Shown: positions 1-8,702 of the stretch, one piece after another
Numbering within the stretch: position 1 is the stretch's first letter
How the letters are laid out: every line of letters starts with the position of its first letter
Origin: Companilactobacillus hulinensis
Lineage (GTDB): Bacteria; Bacillota; Bacilli; Lactobacillales; Lactobacillaceae
DNA: 64,000 bases
NCBI RefSeq assembly: GCF_003946555.1
Contig: NZ_RHOO01000006.1
Span: 1-64,000 of the forward strand
Direction: 5' to 3'
Translations under genes and position numbers: made by a program
Notes under the pieces: model-generated
What the model saw: only the letters and a program-made list of their open reading frames with translations
What the model was told of the DNA's origin: nothing
The model's database searches: none

Positions 1-43
1 ATTACTTAACTCCACTAACTGAAACTCCCTTGGTATCAGTCTT

Positions 44-1307
44 TTAAAAAGTGGCTAACTTGTTCTTGCAATTTGCGATGGTATTTTTGTTTTGAATCAT
101 TACAGAAATAGTATTAGCTGATTGTGCAACTTCATGCTTACTAAAGAACTGTGCACCTAAGATTCGACGATTGTCCTTATCATAGACAAGTCTGATCGTT
201 AGCATTTCAGTTGTAGGCATATAAGCTGGACGATAGTAATCATGATAAATTACATAGTCAGCATTAAAGCCCCATTGCAATGCATTCTTCAAAGTCAATC
301 CTGTAGAAGCAATCGTGTGCTCAAACAATTCCATTGCGGAAGTTGCTTGTGTTCCCATATATTTCTGAGTATTTCCGAAGACATTCACACCTGCCAAAGC
401 ACCTTGGCGAATAGCGTTCGTTGCAAGTGGCATATAAGCTGGTTTGCCAGTTGGATTGAAATTAACGGTACATGCATCCCCAGCGGCATAAATATCAGGA
501 TCTGAAGTTTGAACATATTCATTAATAATGATAGCTCCACGACGATCCATATCAACTTGTCCACGTAATAATTCTGTATTAGCGATGAATCCAGTACATA
601 CGATGACCAAGTCAGCCTTGTGATCTTCCTTGTTTGTCTCAATAACTACCTTGTCATCACCACTGAATCCACTAACACGTTCGTTCAAAAATACTTCAAC
701 GCCATTATCCGTAAGAAGTTTTTCAACATTCTTAGACATTGACTTATCAATATAATGGTCCAGAATCTGGTCTCCAGACTGGATCAATGTAACTTTGTGA
801 TCTGTATTAGCATAACTTTCAGCCAATTCGACACCAATATATCCACCACCGACAATGGCAATATGATGGTTATCCTTAGCTGACTCATAAATTTCACGAG
901 CTTGTGCATAACTCTTGCACATAAGAATCTTTGAATTATCAATTCCCATGATTGGTGGAACTTGTACATAAGAACCAGTTGTCATAATTAATTTGTCATA
1001 AGTATCTTCAAAAACATTACCTGACTTAATATCCTCAATCATTAACTTCTTATTCTTTGCATCAATTTTTAATACATCATGCTTCATAAATACCTTAGCT
1101 CCGAGTTTTTCCAATTCGGAAGGATCTGAATAAAACATGTCTTCAAGACGCTTTACTCTGTGTCCCAAATACAAAGCTATACCACATGACAAAAATGAAA
1201 TATTATCATCACGTTCATACAGTAACTTCTGTTCCGGGATGATCTTGTAAAATTTGATCTACAGCGGCGGTACCTGCATGGGTACACCCAACTACAACAA
1301 CCTTCAT
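44..1307 (-). pseudogene. nox: NADH oxidase / CoA-disulfide reductase-type flavoprotein, frameshifted and 3'-truncated
   Basis: The intact family (about 450 residues) uses FAD and NADH to reduce oxygen or disulfides in the cytoplasm. An ATG at 1307, behind a GGAGG site, opens MKVVVVGCTHAGTAAVDQ, the FAD-binding start. That frame hits a stop after VTV near 1210. The protein continues in another frame as SFLSCGIALYLG, which contains the redox-active cysteine, then the NAD-binding motif VGGGYIGVELAE and the second FAD motif YAAGDA. Restoring two bases (GTATGAACG to GTATATGAACG) would rejoin the frames. The 3' end also departs from the family: after IQNKNTI the expected dimer-interface tail is replaced by ANCKNKLATF and a stop. 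Both lesions are visible in the sequence. The foreign 3' DNA could be the edge of an insertion running off the window, which I cannot identify. Confidence 0.8.
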
Positions 1308-1437
1308 TTAAATTCCTCCAATTTGAAAGTACTACACTTCAATCATACAACAAATACAATTTTTTTAAACAATATTTTGATATTCCAAGCACAATTTTAT
1401 AAGTATACCTTTTTTAAAAATAATATATATAATTAAA

Positions 1438-1690
1438 TTTGTAAGACATAATATTGCGTTATAATGAATGTTGATTTTTTTGTTCCTACTGTTGAAATTG
1501 ATATACCGACTGTGTAGACCGATTTCAACCAAGGTCTGAAATCTTGCTTTTGAACTCAACACAAACCACGGATTTCAATTACAAATTAAAAACCGTCTAA
1601 AACTAAAGCAGATGCATATTTAACCGTAGGCGGCAAAAAAACAAAAACCAAAAACAAAAAATTCAAAAACTAAATCAAGGGACACTTTAT
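1438..1690 (+). promoter_or_regulatory. Promoter and long structured leader of the glycosyltransferase operon
   Basis: A TATAAT at 1460-1465 with a TTTGTA about 16 bp upstream would start a leader of about 220 nt before the ATG at 1691. The leader contains alternating complementary segments: GTTGAAATTG (1491), GATTTCAACC (1521), TGAAATC (1537) and GATTTCAATT (1571). Each can pair with either neighbour, so at least two mutually exclusive folds are possible. No run of U follows a stem, so a simple terminator is not evident. The stretch 1308-1437 holds only AT-rich promoter-like DNA for the leftward flavoprotein gene. Confidence 0.45.
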
Positions 1691-3934
1691 ATGACATGGA
1701 CTAAAAAAATAATATATGCCGTGACCATCATTTCAACAATGATTTACCTGCTATGGCGCTTATTCTTCACTATCCCTTGGCACTCACAATTCTGGGTATT
1801 GCTATTTGCCATCCTGTTACTACTAAGTGAAATCATTTCCAATTTCACAGCCTTTGTGCTGATTTGGAATAAGCAACAGGTCAAGGCATTCCCACGCCCA
1901 AAGATAAAAGACGAAGAATATCCCGATGTTGACGTCTTAATTGCAACTCATAATGAACCACCTGATTTATTAATGAAAACTATTAATGCCTGTACTTTTA
2001 TGAAATACCCTGATAAGGAAAAAGTACATATTTACGTATCTGACGACGCTAATAGGCCTGAAATAAAGAAACTGGCTGAAAGTTATCATGTGAACTACAT
2101 GGGTATCGTTGACAACAAGGACGCCAAAGCTGGTAACTACAACTACACTTTGTCCAAAACACACTCAAAATTAGTTGCTACATTCGATGCGGATATGATT
2201 CCATACTCAGAGTTTTTACTTGAGACAGTCCCTTACTTCGTCGAGAACGAAAAAGAAGGACAACAAGATGATCCACCTAAGGATTGGAAACCTATTGGAT
2301 TAGTTCAAACTCCGCAAAGCTTCTACAACGCTGATATCTTCCAGTACAACCTTTTCTCAGAAAACTCCATCCCCAACGAACAGGATTACTTTTCACGTGA
2401 AGTTAACGTGCTCAATAACGCCCACGGTGCTGCTATCTATACTGGTTCCAACACAGTTATTTCTCGGCAAGCTATTGTAGACGCTGGTGGATTTCCTACC
2501 GATACCATTACCGAGGACTTTGAACTAAGCATGCGCATCAATACCCAAGGATACAACAATATTTCGACTGTCGAACCTATGGCGAGCGGATTGACCCCAG
2601 TTGATTTCAAGAGTGTTATGAAACAGCGAATTCGTTGGGCACGTGGTGTTATCCAAAGTATTTATAACTTAAAAGTTCCTTTCAACAGTAATTTGACTGG
2701 TGCACAACGTTTGGTCTACATGAACAGTTACTTCTACTGGTGGGCATTTCCAAGAAGATTCCTCTATATCTTCGCACCAGTTTTATATGCTCTATTCAAG
2801 ATCAGAGTCGTTAATGCTGACTTCTGGATTCTTCTAGCTATTTGGGCTCCGAGTTACTTCCTAGTTCAACTTGTTCTAAGAAATATTACTGGTAATATTC
2901 GAACGCAGCGCTGGGGAGAGATCCAGGAAACTGTCTTCGCCCCCTACCTATTCTTCCCCGTTATCTTGGAAAGCTTCGGCATCAAAGCCAAAACGTTCAA
3001 AGTAACCAACAAGGAAGCCAAAACTTCTAAGAAGGATCTCATCTATGTTCTTCCTTACCTAATACTGTGGATAATTGTCTTCGTAAGTATCGTCAAGTTC
3101 AACTATGGTAAGTTCGGTTCAGAGATCATGTATGGAAGTGTCATAACTTTCTGGCTCCTCATGGCATTGATCAACCTATCTTTTGCGGTTCTTCTATGTT
3201 TAGGTCGCCCAATTTTCAGACGTTCTGAGCGATTCGCCAAACGAATCAATGTTAATGTTTCCGTTAACGGTCGTGGATACGATCTTGAAACAACCAATAC
3301 ATCTGAGGGTGGTTTGTCATTCATCTCTAAGAACCCTCTATATTTCCCTAAAGACACTGCAATCGACTTCGTTCTAAAAAATGATGACTATGAATCACAC
3401 CTAAAAGGCAAAATCGTGCGTGCCTTTGAAACTCGCAATGGCTGGATGTACGGTGTATCACTCCTCACTCCAGAAACCAAAGAGTACAACGAATACTTAC
3501 AGATAATTCACGATGGATTCAACAAGTATCTTCCACAAAAACGTGATCCTTGGGATACGGCTTTGGATGAATTAATGGATAACTTCGATCAACGTTTCAA
3601 CAAGAAACAAGTTCAACGACAATTCACCAATGAATTCCCAATAATCCAAGTCAACAAACGTTTCAATTCTGAATCTCAAGAATTCACTATGACTACTTTT
3701 AACTTTGAAACCGTCACACTAGCTGGTACTAGCTTCGAAAAATTACCGGATACTCTTCATTTGAAATTATCCGATGATATAAGTCTGGATCTGACGGCGA
3801 AAAAAAACGCTGAATCCAATCAACGCCAGTATCGAGTTAATAATCTAGAAAAATTGCTTAACAATGATTCATTTGTAGATATCATCAATGATTGGGGAGG
3901 AAAATATGACGAATATTCTGTTAACAACGCTTAA
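1691..3934 (+). CDS. Processive family-2 glycosyltransferase with C-terminal PilZ domain (cellulose-synthase-like)
   Basis: This membrane enzyme should polymerise a sugar nucleotide into an exopolysaccharide and extrude it. Two N-terminal membrane helices precede the GT2 core: DVLIATHNEP near residue 81, FDADM (the DxD metal site) near 166, TEDFE (catalytic base) near 274, and QRIRW (the QxxRW acceptor/processivity motif) near 312. Several helices follow. A PilZ domain at about 505-615 shows RRSER (RxxxR) and NTSEGG (NxSxxG), the two c-di-GMP-binding motifs. The order is that of BcsA. No BcsB, BcsZ or glucan hydrolase is seen nearby, so the polymer cannot be named. It overlaps the next gene by 29 nt and lies just upstream of three diguanylate cyclase genes, the likely source of its activator. 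It could equally make another beta-linked glycan. Confidence 0.88.
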   Translation: MTWTKKIIYAVTIISTMIYLLWRLFFTIPWHSQFWVLLFAILLLLSEIISNFTAFVLIWNKQQVKAFPRPKIKDEEYPDVDVLIATHNEPPDLLMKTINACTFMKYPDKEKVHIYVSDDANRPEIKKLAESYHVNYMGIVDNKDAKAGNYNYTLSKTHSKLVATFDADMIPYSEFLLETVPYFVENEKEGQQDDPPKDWKPIGLVQTPQSFYNADIFQYNLFSENSIPNEQDYFSREVNVLNNAHGAAIYTGSNTVISRQAIVDAGGFPTDTITEDFELSMRINTQGYNNISTVEPMASGLTPVDFKSVMKQRIRWARGVIQSIYNLKVPFNSNLTGAQRLVYMNSYFYWWAFPRRFLYIFAPVLYALFKIRVVNADFWILLAIWAPSYFLVQLVLRNITGNIRTQRWGEIQETVFAPYLFFPVILESFGIKAKTFKVTNKEAKTSKKDLIYVLPYLILWIIVFVSIVKFNYGKFGSEIMYGSVITFWLLMALINLSFAVLLCLGRPIFRRSERFAKRINVNVSVNGRGYDLETTNTSEGGLSFISKNPLYFPKDTAIDFVLKNDDYESHLKGKIVRAFETRNGWMYGVSLLTPETKEYNEYLQIIHDGFNKYLPQKRDPWDTALDELMDNFDQRFNKKQVQRQFTNEFPIIQVNKRFNSESQEFTMTTFNFETVTLAGTSFEKLPDTLHLKLSDDISLDLTAKKNAESNQRQYRVNNLEKLLNNDSFVDIINDWGGKYDEYSVNNA

Positions 3935-5768
3935 ATTCATAGCTTTCTTCCTATCAACTTGGGGATATGTATCCACTGCAAAGAGATATACCAAGGTTGA
4001 CCGCAAGCTTATCTGGGTGATGGTATTTTGCGGAAATATCCTAGTACTATATGCCTTCGCTTACTTCAAACTTCTGAATCTTGCTGCAAATGTTATGTTC
4101 GGACTGGGGCTAATCCTTTTTTTGGTCAGCTTTATCCTCAATCTCAAATATCGTACTTGGCATTTTCCTATTCAATTGCATACACTCTGGATGCTGTTCT
4201 ATGGAGCAATGCTCGGAACAACTCTTTTAAGTGCTCATTTGGAACATTACGACAATTTCTCACACTGGGCAGTTATCGTTAAATTCCTTTATACACAAGG
4301 ACGACTTCCAGGGGCTGCAGACACCATAATCAGTTTTACTTCCTATCCAATGGGAAGCTCACTATTTGTTTATTACGTAACACATATTGTCGGATTTGAA
4401 GCCGGTAACATGTTATTTGCACAATTCATTTTGTTATTCAGCTGTATGGTCGCAATGTTTGCTGTTATCAGAGATGAGAGTCGTGCGCTTATCACTATGA
4501 TGATGTGTACCATGATCACACTCTTTAACTATTTCAACATTGCTATCAGAATGAACAATCTATTGGTTGATTTTGTTATTCCTATGTTATCAATTGCTGC
4601 AATAAGTGGGATCTATCGCTACCGGAATCAAATTGGGTTGATGACTTTACACGCAGCAATGCTGGGCGCTGTGATCGGAATCATTAAGAACAACGGAATT
4701 ATCTTCAGTGTGATCGTAATTGGCTACTATGCCTATGAAGTTTTCCACAATTCAAAGACTATGCAGGCTGTCATTAAAAGTACTATCAGTCTTATTTTTA
4801 TGGTCACCGAAACACTTGCACCAATTATGATCTGGAATAGTCATGTCAAATCTACCTTCAAAGCGTCTAAACACGAAGTAAGTATCAAATCATATGAAAC
4901 TATCTTCGGTGACAAGTCTATGACCATTGTTCATAAAATAATTCATAAATATGTCTCAAGTATTTTTAGTTTTTCCAGTTTATCCACCAAAGGAATCATT
5001 CTGGTCAATCTGATTTTGTTGATTACCTTCTTTATCATCAAATATCGCATCAAACATAAAACCCATGCGCTCAAGGCACTTATCGCCATCGATATTACAA
5101 TAATCTTGTATTACGTTGGTATTTTATTGATGTTCTTAGTGTCAATGCCTACTCCAGAAGCATTGCAACTTGCCGGATTCGAGAGATATGCTTCAAGTAT
5201 TGTCATATTGGCGCTTGGGGCTGTCGCCATGGTTCTGGCTCAAGAGTTAGATGCTTCATTATATGAGCAGAACATCATGCTGCGTAACTATCGAAGCTAT
5301 AAGACAATAACTTCCAAAAAGATCTACCAATATACTTCAATGGGTTTGATTTTTATTGCAACACTGATGGCTTTATCTGAGAATAACGGTATTCGCTACA
5401 ATGAGAAGCTCTATAGCAAGACCGAACCATCGAGAGTTTCAAAAATGACTGGTAATAATATGAAGCTCAATCATACTCGTTACCTGATAGTTTCCACCGA
5501 TGCCGCAGATGTTAATAGTTACCTCACGGCTTACGTTGGTAAATACTACTTATTCACACCAAATGTCGATGCCAAAGAATTCTTCGTTATGGACGACGAT
5601 CAATTTGTCGCAATGCTCAAAGGTTACGATAAAGTTGTTATTTTGAAAAAACATTTCACATTTAACGCCATGACCGAAAAGATCTACCATAAGAAGTATG
5701 GACCGGGAATTTACTCAACCAAGCAAATTCTGGATCAAAAAGAATTTGTAAAAGATGCTAACAACTAA
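3906..5768 (+). CDS. Large polytopic membrane protein, probable partner of the glycosyltransferase
   Basis: The start at 3906 (MTNILLTT) follows GGGGAGG at 3894-3900 by five bases, so it is preferred over an in-frame ATG at 3888. The roughly 620-residue product has many hydrophobic segments across its first 480 residues. It ends in a soluble tail of about 130 residues (NHTRYLIVSTDAADVNSY...) that I would place on one face of the membrane. The layout resembles GT-C-type membrane transferases and other polysaccharide-modifying proteins, but I see no decisive catalytic motif. Translational overlap with the PilZ glycosyltransferase argues for a shared complex. The role could be transfer, export or decoration of the polymer; this is inference from context. 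Confidence 0.7.
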   Translation: MTNILLTTLKFIAFFLSTWGYVSTAKRYTKVDRKLIWVMVFCGNILVLYAFAYFKLLNLAANVMFGLGLILFLVSFILNLKYRTWHFPIQLHTLWMLFYGAMLGTTLLSAHLEHYDNFSHWAVIVKFLYTQGRLPGAADTIISFTSYPMGSSLFVYYVTHIVGFEAGNMLFAQFILLFSCMVAMFAVIRDESRALITMMMCTMITLFNYFNIAIRMNNLLVDFVIPMLSIAAISGIYRYRNQIGLMTLHAAMLGAVIGIIKNNGIIFSVIVIGYYAYEVFHNSKTMQAVIKSTISLIFMVTETLAPIMIWNSHVKSTFKASKHEVSIKSYETIFGDKSMTIVHKIIHKYVSSIFSFSSLSTKGIILVNLILLITFFIIKYRIKHKTHALKALIAIDITIILYYVGILLMFLVSMPTPEALQLAGFERYASSIVILALGAVAMVLAQELDASLYEQNIMLRNYRSYKTITSKKIYQYTSMGLIFIATLMALSENNGIRYNEKLYSKTEPSRVSKMTGNNMKLNHTRYLIVSTDAADVNSYLTAYVGKYYLFTPNVDAKEFFVMDDDQFVAMLKGYDKVVILKKHFTFNAMTEKIYHKKYGPGIYSTKQILDQKEFVKDANN

Positions 5769-5885
5769 TATTTGATAATTTTTTTACATGAAAGGAAATT
5801 ATAAATTTTGTTTCAAATATTCTAAAAAGATTTTTATTTATATAATCTAACAATATATTCAACTTAATGGTAATATCTATATTAG

Positions 5886-5916
5886 TTGCTATAATGTCAA
5901 TAATTATTTATAGCAA
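5886..5916. promoter_or_regulatory. Promoter with overlapping dyad upstream of the first cyclase gene
   Basis: TTGCTATA (5886-5893) and TATAGCAA (5909-5916) form a perfect 8-bp inverted repeat centred at 5901. The left arm runs into a TATAAT-type -10 box (5890-5895). The dyad lies about 50 bp before the ATG at 5949 and could be an operator or the first stem of the leader. No regulator gene is adjacent. Confidence 0.4.
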
Positions 5917-5948
5917 ATAGTTTACAAATTAATATTTAGAGGTGACGG

Positions 5949-7151
5949 ATGTCAATGACTTATAACTTTGATAGTTTCCAATCACTTTTAAGTGTAGACG
6001 GCAATATTAATGCAATTATTATAGGATTGATCACAGTTGGTATTGTGACGATAATCACCCTCATGGCGTACTCATTCGAGAATCTCCTGCAGGGTAACTC
6101 CAATTCGACTTATCGATTCTTCCTTCAGTTAATTGAAGGCATTGTCTTAGCAATAAGCATGATTCTTGTTCAACATATTTTCAAAGCTCTGAATTCTGGG
6201 GATGCAAGGAATTGGTTCTACGCAACTACTCAACTAACCATCCTTCTTTACAGTCTTTATACAATGCAGAATCGTGTTATCGAGATAATGAATATAATTG
6301 CACCTGTTTATATATTCGGGTATCGTGCCGTAACTGGGTACAATAACTATCTAATACTATTTTCAATTTCAATAATTTTACTTGCTCTAATCGTTATTTA
6401 TATCTATCATAACTTAGAAAAAATACTGTCCTCTAACTTGAGATTCATCATAGTCCAAGCAATCTACGGTGTCATTTGGTGGGTGATCATCTGGCCATTC
6501 CACAAGTTCACGCTGTACTATACATTCAACATGGTCATAGGATTTGTTATCTACATGTCGATCATTCGCTACTTAGCTAGATGGATTCGAAATTCTTTCG
6601 ACAAATATAACAACTTAACTTAAATGGTGAATTATGACGAACTCACTGGAATCAGGAATCGAGCCAACTTCGATGAAGTATCTGAAGAGGTCTTCAAAGT
6701 CTACAGCAGTGATCCTGACGTACCAATGACGATTGCCATGTTCGATATTGATCACTTCAAGAGATTCAATGATACCTATGGCCATTTGACTGGTGACAAG
6801 GTTTTGAGACATGTTGCTTCTCACTTCGAACGTCAATTGTTCAAAAAAACTACTCGTGGACAATTATTCCGCTACGGTGGTGAAGAATTTGTCATCATCT
6901 TCAGAGGTCTAAAAGCCGATGAAAGTGTCAAAATAATTGAAGACATTCGAAATGAATTGATCAATGACCCACTTGATTATAATGGTCAAGAGTTGAATAT
7001 CCGTGTTTCTTTCGGTGTAACTGAACTACGAGATACCGATATTTCATTCGACGATTTATTCAAGCGAGTTGATCACTATCTGTACAGATCCAAAGACGCA
7101 GGTAGAAATAGCTTAACAGTTGAAGACAGAACTATAAGTTTTGAAAGTTGA
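5949..7151 (+). pseudogene. Membrane diguanylate cyclase, split by an in-frame stop between sensor and GGDEF domain
   Basis: The first part (5949-6623, behind GAGGTG) encodes six or so membrane helices. The second part (6624-7151) encodes a GGDEF domain starting MVNYDELTGIRNRANF with an intact active site RYGGEEF. The two parts are in the same frame, separated only by TAA at 6621-6623, with an ATG immediately after. Alignment with the neighbouring paralogue (NNMSEKVNYDEL against NNLT-stop-MVNYDEL) shows that a single Glu codon GAA became TAA and the following Lys codon AAG became ATG. Unless read-through or re-initiation occurs, the membrane-anchored enzyme is lost. No Shine-Dalgarno sequence precedes 6624. 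A soluble GGDEF made by coupled re-initiation is possible. Confidence 0.75.
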
Positions 7152-7156
7152 ATTCA

Positions 7157-7190
7157 AAGAAGCTGGGGAAACAGCCCAGCTTCTTTTTAT
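7157..7190 (+). terminator. Rho-independent terminator after the first cyclase
   Basis: AAGAAGCTGGG, a GAAACAG loop, CCCAGCTTCTT and a T-run form a strong stem directly after the stop codon. Confidence 0.85.
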
Positions 7191-7295
7191 ATCTAAATAT
7201 AATTATTTCGATAACATGTAGTATACTAATTGTTAGACGCAACTATAATTGAGGTTATTAAAGTTACAACTTGAAATCTAATTCAGAGGTGCGGA

Positions 7296-8504
7296 ATGAC
7301 TATACAGCTAGAAGCTGGTATTTTTCAAAGACTTTTAAATGTTGACGCCAATATCAACGCTATAATTATTGGCCTGATAACGGTCGGAATAATCACTATT
7401 TTGACCGTTTTATCGTATAGTTTTGAGGGAATTTCTCGAAAACACAAAAAATGGTATGTCGATATGGTTCTAGGTCTTATAGAGGCTGCGGCACTAGTGT
7501 TGAGCATGATCTTAGTTCAACACATATTTAAGGCTATTAATGCTGGCAGTTCAACGAACTGGTTCTATGCCACGACACAGATGACTCTAATGCTCTATGC
7601 GTTATACACTATGCAGAATCACTTCATCGATGCAGTCAATATTGTTGCCCCACTATACGTTTTCGGGCATCACTTGGCTCATGAGAACACGAACTACAAT
7701 ATTTTCTTTGTGGCAATTCTGATTGTTTTGGCAATCACAGTTATCTATATTGCCTTCCATAAGAACACATTACAGAGTACTGAATGGAAATATCTTGCAC
7801 TACAAATGATCTATGGTGGTATCTGGTGGATTCTTATCTGGTCTATCTACAAATTCTCACCAGTCAAGACAATTTACATGATGTCTGGTTTCATCGTTTA
7901 TATGTGGGCGATTCGCTATGTTTCCAAGTGGATCAGAAACTCATTTAATAATTACAACAATATGTCCGAAAAGGTTAATTATGACGAACTGACTGGTATT
8001 AGAAACAGAGCTAACTTCGATGCTATCTCTGATCAAATATTCAAAGTTTATTCACATGAAAAAGATATCCCACTAACAATGGCAATGTTTGATATTGACC
8101 GTTTCAAAAACTTTAATGATGAATACGGCCATTTAGCTGGCGATATGGTATTGCATCATGTGGCTGAAGTATTCCATCATCAATTATTCAAACAAACAAC
8201 CAGAGGTCAATTGTTCAGATACGGCGGTGAGGAATTCGTTATCGTCTTCCGTGGTTTGGACACTGATGATTCAGTAGAAATAATTCGTAATATTCGTAAT
8301 GAATTGATCAATGATCCACTCTACTACAATGGTAATGAGCTAAATATCCGTATTTCATTCGGAGTATCACAATTAGCTCCTGCCGACAGGAATTTCAAAG
8401 ACTTCTTCAAGCGTGTCGATCACTACTTGTATGAATCAAAGAAATCCGGAAGAAATCGTATTACCATTGAGGATGAAACATTCCCATTTGAAACAAATAT
8501 GTAG
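7296..8504 (+). CDS. Membrane-bound diguanylate cyclase (GGDEF)
   Basis: It makes c-di-GMP from two GTP at the membrane. The ATG at 7296 is preceded by GAGGTGCGG. About six hydrophobic helices occupy residues 20-225. A GGDEF domain follows from NYDELTGIRNRANF (about 230) to the end, with the metal-binding MFDIDRFKNFNDEYGH and catalytic RYGGEEF. The usual inhibitory RxxD five residues before the motif is absent (RGQL there), so product inhibition through that site is not expected. It has its own promoter-like TATACT region near 7222 and its own terminator. It is closely similar to the flanking copies. The N-terminal sensor ligand is unknown, and no EAL or HD-GYP phosphodiesterase is in the window. 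Confidence 0.88.
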   Translation: MTIQLEAGIFQRLLNVDANINAIIIGLITVGIITILTVLSYSFEGISRKHKKWYVDMVLGLIEAAALVLSMILVQHIFKAINAGSSTNWFYATTQMTLMLYALYTMQNHFIDAVNIVAPLYVFGHHLAHENTNYNIFFVAILIVLAITVIYIAFHKNTLQSTEWKYLALQMIYGGIWWILIWSIYKFSPVKTIYMMSGFIVYMWAIRYVSKWIRNSFNNYNNMSEKVNYDELTGIRNRANFDAISDQIFKVYSHEKDIPLTMAMFDIDRFKNFNDEYGHLAGDMVLHHVAEVFHHQLFKQTTRGQLFRYGGEEFVIVFRGLDTDDSVEIIRNIRNELINDPLYYNGNELNIRISFGVSQLAPADRNFKDFFKRVDHYLYESKKSGRNRITIEDETFPFETNM

Positions 8505-8522
8505 TTTTCTATGAGTATAACT

Positions 8523-8566
8523 AAAAAAGTCAGTGCATTTACTTATGTAAATGCGCTGATTTTTTA
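8523..8566 (+). terminator. Rho-independent terminator after the second cyclase
   Basis: AAAAAGTCAGTGCATTTAC, a TTAT loop and GTAAATGCGCTGATTTTTT form a long stem with flanking A and T runs, so it could work on either strand. Nearly the same hairpin follows the third cyclase. Confidence 0.85.
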
Positions 8567-8702
8567 GTTGAATGAAAGAAATTGCCTTATTTAATTTTTA
8601 TAAATTAAATTATTAAAATTCAGTGTTATACTAATTTCAGCTTACTAACAAATATAGCCTTTAAGACTAGTATTGTTGAAATCTTGTTCTAGGGGTGGAG
8701 GG

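Noticed and set aside
1488-1690. c-di-GMP riboswitch before the PilZ synthase
   Set aside because: The leader is structured, but I could not find the conserved GEMM core, tetraloop or receptor sequences.
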